DNA from: Prevotella sp.
GTDB taxonomy: Bacteria; Bacteroidota; Bacteroidia; Bacteroidales; Bacteroidaceae
NCBI GenBank assembly: GCA_022773825.1
Contig: JALFOF010000025.1
Location: forward strand, 1-41,908
DNA: 41,908 nucleotides
Reading direction: 5' to 3'
The notes beneath the pieces were generated by a model, which was not told where the DNA came from, ran no database searches, and saw only the letters and a list, made by a program, of their open reading frames with translations. The position numbers were made by a program, and so were the translations under genes. Position 1 is the stretch's first letter; each line of letters begins with the position of its first letter. This document shows positions 38,973 to 41,908 of this stretch, piece after piece.

Positions 38973-39050
38973 GTTGTTTAGTGGTTTAGTTGTTTAGTTG
39001 TTTAGTTAATGGAATATGCAACCAAACAACCAAACAACTAAACAACCAAC
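38973..39050. repeat. TTGTTTAG-type inverted repeat between thiH and the TenI-like gene
   Basis: Tandem GTTGTTTAG-like words (38973-39007) face their A/C-rich complement (39019-39050, ACCAAACA / ACTAAACA words) across about 11 nt. The hairpin overlaps the ATG at 39016, so the first 11 or so codons of the next gene come from the repeat. Confidence 0.88.
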
Positions 39051-39597
39051 CCCCTTGTTCACCACCATAGCGATAACAAAGCCCACCTTCTTTGACGGTG
39101 AAGCGGCGCGCATCGACGCCCTCCTCCGTCAAGGTAAGGTGGGCTTTCTGCATATCCGCAAGCCTGGTTCCACTGCTGAGGAGGTAGAGACCCTGTTACG
39201 ACAGATACCCACACCGTGGCACAGCAGGATAGTGCTGCACGACCACTTCGCCCTCGCCGTAAGATACTCCCTGCACGGCGTGCACCTCAACTCGCGCAAC
39301 CCACTGCCCCCCGAGGGCTGGACGGGCAGCGTGAGCCGCAGCTGCCACTCGCTCGAAGAGGTGCGGCAGTGGAAGGAGCGGTGCCGCTACGTGTCGCTAT
39401 CGCCCATCTTCGACTCCATTTCCAAGCCTGGATACGGCTCCGCCTTCACCCATGCGGAGATAGCGCAGGCGGTGCGTGACGGAGTGATAGACAGCAAGGT
39501 ATATGCCCTCGGCGGCGTTACCTTCGCGCTACTTGCCGCCGTGGAGGCCATGGGCTTTGGCGGAGCAATGATACTTGGCGACGCATGGAGGAAATGA
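39016..39597 (+). CDS. ThiE/TenI-family protein, probable thiazole tautomerase
   Basis: 193 residues from 39016; a TTG at 39055 is an alternative start, because residues 1-13 (MQPNNQTTKQPTP) are made by the low-complexity repeat. The barrel shows FLHIRKPG, VLHDHFALAV, GVHLNSRNPL, SRSCHSLEEV and LSPIFDSISKPGYGSAF, closer to TenI than to the ThiE of the same operon (no QLR(M/E)K). TenI isomerises the thiazole product before ThiE uses it. Since a full thiE is present, a tautomerase role is the better guess. It ends 4 bp before thiD. Confidence 0.75.
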   Translation: MQPNNQTTKQPTPLFTTIAITKPTFFDGEAARIDALLRQGKVGFLHIRKPGSTAEEVETLLRQIPTPWHSRIVLHDHFALAVRYSLHGVHLNSRNPLPPEGWTGSVSRSCHSLEEVRQWKERCRYVSLSPIFDSISKPGYGSAFTHAEIAQAVRDGVIDSKVYALGGVTFALLAAVEAMGFGGAMILGDAWRK

Positions 39598-39601
39598 CAC
39601 G

Positions 39602-40375
39602 ATGAAGACAATACTCACCATAGCCGGCAGCGACACCAGCGCCGGGGCAGGAATACAGCAAGACCTGAAGACCATCACCGCCTTAGGGCATTACGCCGTG
39701 ACCGTCCCCACCGCCCTCACGGCGCAAAACACCGTGGGCGTGCAACGGGTAATGGCGGTGCCTGACAATATGCTGCGCGCGCAACTCGACTCCGTACTCA
39801 GCGACATCAGCGTGGCGGCGGTGAAAATCGGCATGATACCCAATGCCCAATCGGCGCGCATCATCACTGCCGCCGTCAGCCAACTCAGTGTCCCCGTGGT
39901 CTGCGACCCGGTGATGCTCTCCACCAGCGGCACACAACTTATGGCGGACGAGTGCATCGATTACATTATGCAGACGCTCTTCCCGCTCTGCACCCTCATC
40001 ACACCCAACCTCCCGGAGGCCCTGCGCCTGTCGGGACTGCCTGCCGGTAGCGACGCGGAAGCCATGGGACGGCGGCTCGTATCGATGTGCGGCACGGCGT
40101 TTCTGCTAAAGGGCGGGCACGCCGAGGGGCGGCTGATGCGCGACATACTCTACTGCCCCGACGGAGAAAGGCACGAATACTGCTCGCCGCGCATTGACTC
40201 CCCCAACCTCCACGGCACTGGATGCACGCTGTCAAGCGCAGTTGCCGCACTGCTCGCCGAGGGCAGGTCGCTGCCCGAAGCCGTGGCAGGAGCGAAGGCG
40301 TTGATAGACAAAGGTATAGCAGGGGGGCGCGCCTTACGCATAGGAAGGGGCAACGGACCGCTGTGGCTATTCTGA
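39602..40375 (+). CDS. thiD: Hydroxymethylpyrimidine (phosphate) kinase
   Basis: 257 residues from the ATG at 39602 (MKTILTIAGSDTSAGAGIQQ); a start at 39575 would add nine residues and overlap the gene before. CDPVMLSTSGTQL and LHGTGCTLSSAVAALLAEG are ThiD/ribokinase motifs with the active GTGC. It phosphorylates hydroxymethylpyrimidine phosphate to the pyrophosphate. Last biosynthetic gene of the operon. Confidence 0.97.
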   Translation: MKTILTIAGSDTSAGAGIQQDLKTITALGHYAVTVPTALTAQNTVGVQRVMAVPDNMLRAQLDSVLSDISVAAVKIGMIPNAQSARIITAAVSQLSVPVVCDPVMLSTSGTQLMADECIDYIMQTLFPLCTLITPNLPEALRLSGLPAGSDAEAMGRRLVSMCGTAFLLKGGHAEGRLMRDILYCPDGERHEYCSPRIDSPNLHGTGCTLSSAVAALLAEGRSLPEAVAGAKALIDKGIAGGRALRIGRGNGPLWLF

Positions 40376-40410
40376 CATACACCAAGAATTACTAACCAAA
40401 CAATACTATA

Positions 40411-41391
40411 ATGAAACGTATTTACCTAACTCTCATCCTCGTCCTCGCCACCATAATGGGTGCGCAGGCAAAGGACTATGACTTCATCGTGGCACAAGAC
40501 GGTACGGGAGACTTCCGCACCGTGCAAGAGGCCATCAACGCAGTGCCCGACTTCCGCAAGGAGAAGGAGACGCGCATCTACATTCGCAACGGCGTGTATA
40601 AGGAGAAACTGGTGCTCGCCGAATGTAAGATAAACGTCACACTGATAGGCGAAAGCGCGGCGAAAACCATACTGATGTACGACGATTTCGCCTCCAGGCC
40701 CAACACCTTCGGCGAGAACAAGGGCACCTCCGGCTCGTCATCGTTCTACGTTTACGGCCACGACTTCCACGCTTTCAACATCACCTTCGCCAACTACGCC
40801 GGTCCTGTGGGGCAGGCCGTGGCGTTGTTCGTGGCAGGCAACCGCGCCGTCTTCGTGGGCTGCCGTTTCCTTGGCTATCAGGACACGCTGTACACATACG
40901 GCAAAACCTCCAAGCAATACTACAAGAACTGCTACATAGAGGGCACTGTTGACTTCATCTTCGGTTCCTCCACCGCCTTCTTCGAGGGCTGCGAGATACA
41001 CAGCATCGGTCGTGGCTACCTCACGGCGGCATCTACTCCCGAGGGCACCGCTTACGGTTACGTGTTCCACGACTGCCGCCTCACCGCCCGTCCCGGTGTG
41101 GAGCGCGTCATGCTCGGCCGTCCGTGGCGACCCTACGCCAAGACGGTCTTCGTGGACTGCCGTATGGGTAGCCACATAGCTCCCGAGGGATGGTTCAACT
41201 GGGGCGTGGAGAAGGAGAAGACAGCCTTCTACGCCGAGACTGGCTCCAAGACGCTATGCGGCAAGGATGTGGACGTCAGTAAGCGCGTGGCATGGAGCAA
41301 GCAGGTCGGCGCGGCGGACTACACTATAGATAAGGTGCTCGCCGACGCGGAGAAGCCGGAATGGTACAAAGTGGCGGAGGCGCGGCGGTAG
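40411..41391 (+). CDS. Secreted pectin methylesterase (CE8)
   Basis: 326 residues with a signal peptide (KRIYLTLILVLATIMGAQA). CE8 hallmarks: GYQDTLYTYG (acid Asp), GTVDFIFGSS (nucleophile Asp) and LGRPWRPYAKTVF (Arg). It removes methyl esters from homogalacturonan so that lyases or hydrolases can act. It begins 35 bp after thiD with no promoter or terminator between, so it may share the thi transcript; no functional link is known. Complements the arabinan enzyme at the other end of the window. Confidence 0.94.
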   Translation: MKRIYLTLILVLATIMGAQAKDYDFIVAQDGTGDFRTVQEAINAVPDFRKEKETRIYIRNGVYKEKLVLAECKINVTLIGESAAKTILMYDDFASRPNTFGENKGTSGSSSFYVYGHDFHAFNITFANYAGPVGQAVALFVAGNRAVFVGCRFLGYQDTLYTYGKTSKQYYKNCYIEGTVDFIFGSSTAFFEGCEIHSIGRGYLTAASTPEGTAYGYVFHDCRLTARPGVERVMLGRPWRPYAKTVFVDCRMGSHIAPEGWFNWGVEKEKTAFYAETGSKTLCGKDVDVSKRVAWSKQVGAADYTIDKVLADAEKPEWYKVAEARR

Positions 41392-41415
41392 GCTACGGCG
41401 ACAGGAACGGGAGAG

Positions 41416-41503
41416 GTGCAATCGCTATGCTTTTGCCATGTAATAGCTATGCTTTTGCCGCATAATAGCTATGCTTTTACGATGTAATAGCTATGCTTTT
41501 GCG
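41416..41503 (-). repeat. 22-bp repeat block E, four tandem units, reverse orientation
   Basis: Units start at 41416, 41438, 41460 and 41482 and read CTATGCTTTT on the plus strand, so the core AAAAGCATAGC is on the minus strand. The block begins 24 bp after the pectinesterase stop, in a convergent gap. Confidence 0.96.
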
Positions 41504-41504
41504 G

Positions 41505-41537
41505 CGGTGGGCGTGCGTGGCTGTCATCCGCCCACCG
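41505..41537. repeat. 9-bp inverted repeat next to repeat block E
   Basis: CGGTGGGCG (41505-41513) and CGCCCACCG (41529-41537) are exact complements; the hairpin abuts the repeat block and has no T-run. Confidence 0.7.
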
Positions 41538-41552
41538 ATCTGACGTACAAGA

Positions 41553-41597
41553 AAAAGGTATCTATGGAGTGGACACGCCACTCCGTAGATACCTTTT
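41553..41597. terminator. Bidirectional terminator between pectinesterase and cinA
   Basis: A 20-bp stem with a single G-T pair (41553-41572 with 41578-41597) and a 5-nt loop, with A-run on the left and T-run on the right. It serves both converging genes. Confidence 0.93.
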
Positions 41598-41623
41598 CTC
41601 GTATGCTATTGTTACGCCTGGGC

Positions 41624-41908
41624 TTACTTCGCCTCCGGCTTTGGCACTTGGTCCATGTCGGCAGGCTCTGGGTAAAGCTCCTTCAGGAACTCCACGAAGA
41701 AGTGCAGTGCCTTTGTCGTGGCGTTGCGTAGGTTTTCCTCACGCCCCTCATCGCCCTCTATCTTAAGCGTGCGAATGTCGTCTGCAGTGCCGCAGGCAAT
41801 CCAAATCGTACCCACGGGGATGCCTGCATCCGCTCCAGGACCAGCGAAGCCTGTCGTGGCAATGGCGAAGTCGGTGCCGAGGAGGTTAAGGACTCCCTTC
41901 ACCATCTC
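41624..41908 (-). CDS. CinA C-terminal / nicotinamide-nucleotide amidase family protein (5' end outside window)
   Basis: The C-terminal 95 codons are visible; the frame runs off the window edge. MVKGVLNLLGTDFAIATTGFAGPGADAG followed by PVGTIWIACG is the conserved end of CinA/PncC proteins, which deamidate NMN in pyridine nucleotide recycling. The last 20 residues are polar and Pro-rich (EPADMDQVPKPEAK). Whether an N-terminal CinA domain is present cannot be seen. Confidence 0.88.
   Translation of the reverse strand, partial: EMVKGVLNLLGTDFAIATTGFAGPGADAGIPVGTIWIACGTADDIRTLKIEGDEGREENLRNATTKALHFFVEFLKELYPEPADMDQVPKPEAK

Overview
The window looks like a chromosomal segment of a Bacteroidales species, most likely Prevotellaceae. 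The evidence is the Bacteroidota promoter signature (TTTG, about 20 bp, TAnnTTTG) in front of several genes, A/C-rich leaders mostly without Shine-Dalgarno sites, a SecD-SecF fusion, the rpsL-rpsG-fusA-rpsJ order, the TPP-riboswitch thi operon, and polysaccharide-active enzymes with C-terminal dockerin-like modules. No tRNA, rRNA, IS element, phage gene or CRISPR array was seen. The species cannot be named from sequence alone.

Layout. 1-5073 (+): 3' part of a large secreted arabinan/arabinoxylan enzyme (CBM-GH51-CBM-GH43-dockerin). 5142-13458 (-): an operon-like run nadA, cysS, U32 family (trhP-like), sufE, SNF2 helicase, rich in Fe-S and cysteine/sulfur functions. 13980-16154 (+): a surface-type lipoprotein. 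16518-20063 (+): rpsL, rpsG, fusA, rpsJ, closed by a terminator after rpsJ rather than running on into the S10 cluster. 20608-23094 (+): an acyl-activating enzyme, ACP and PlsC acyltransferase in one chain. 23376-24869 (-): secreted CotH-type kinase with dockerin. 25012-28032 (-): secDF. 28444-28545 (-): a 33-residue membrane-peptide gene with its own promoter, a 20-bp perfect palindrome and a terminator. 28976-32815 (-): a 1279-residue CotH, lamin-tail and dockerin protein. 33305-40375 (+): TPP riboswitch, attenuator, thiS, thiE, thiG, thiC, thiF, thiH, a TenI/ThiE-like gene and thiD. 40411-41391 (+): pectin methylesterase, close behind thiD. 41624-41908 (-): a partial cinA/pncC.

Three features cut across the genes. 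(1) A family of 22-bp direct repeats (core AAAAGCATAGC) occurs at five intergenic loci, in exactly four tandem units at four of them and as three units plus one inverted unit at the fifth. (2) Three secreted proteins (GH51/GH43, small CotH, large CotH) end in nearly the same duplicated Ca-binding dockerin-like module, which links predicted extracellular kinases to a polysaccharide enzyme. (3) Two low-complexity G/T-rich versus A/C-rich inverted repeats sit inside the thi operon, each just before a ThiE-family gene. The best candidates for undescribed biology are the 22-bp repeat family, the dockerin-CotH set, and the small peptide gene with its palindromic operator.
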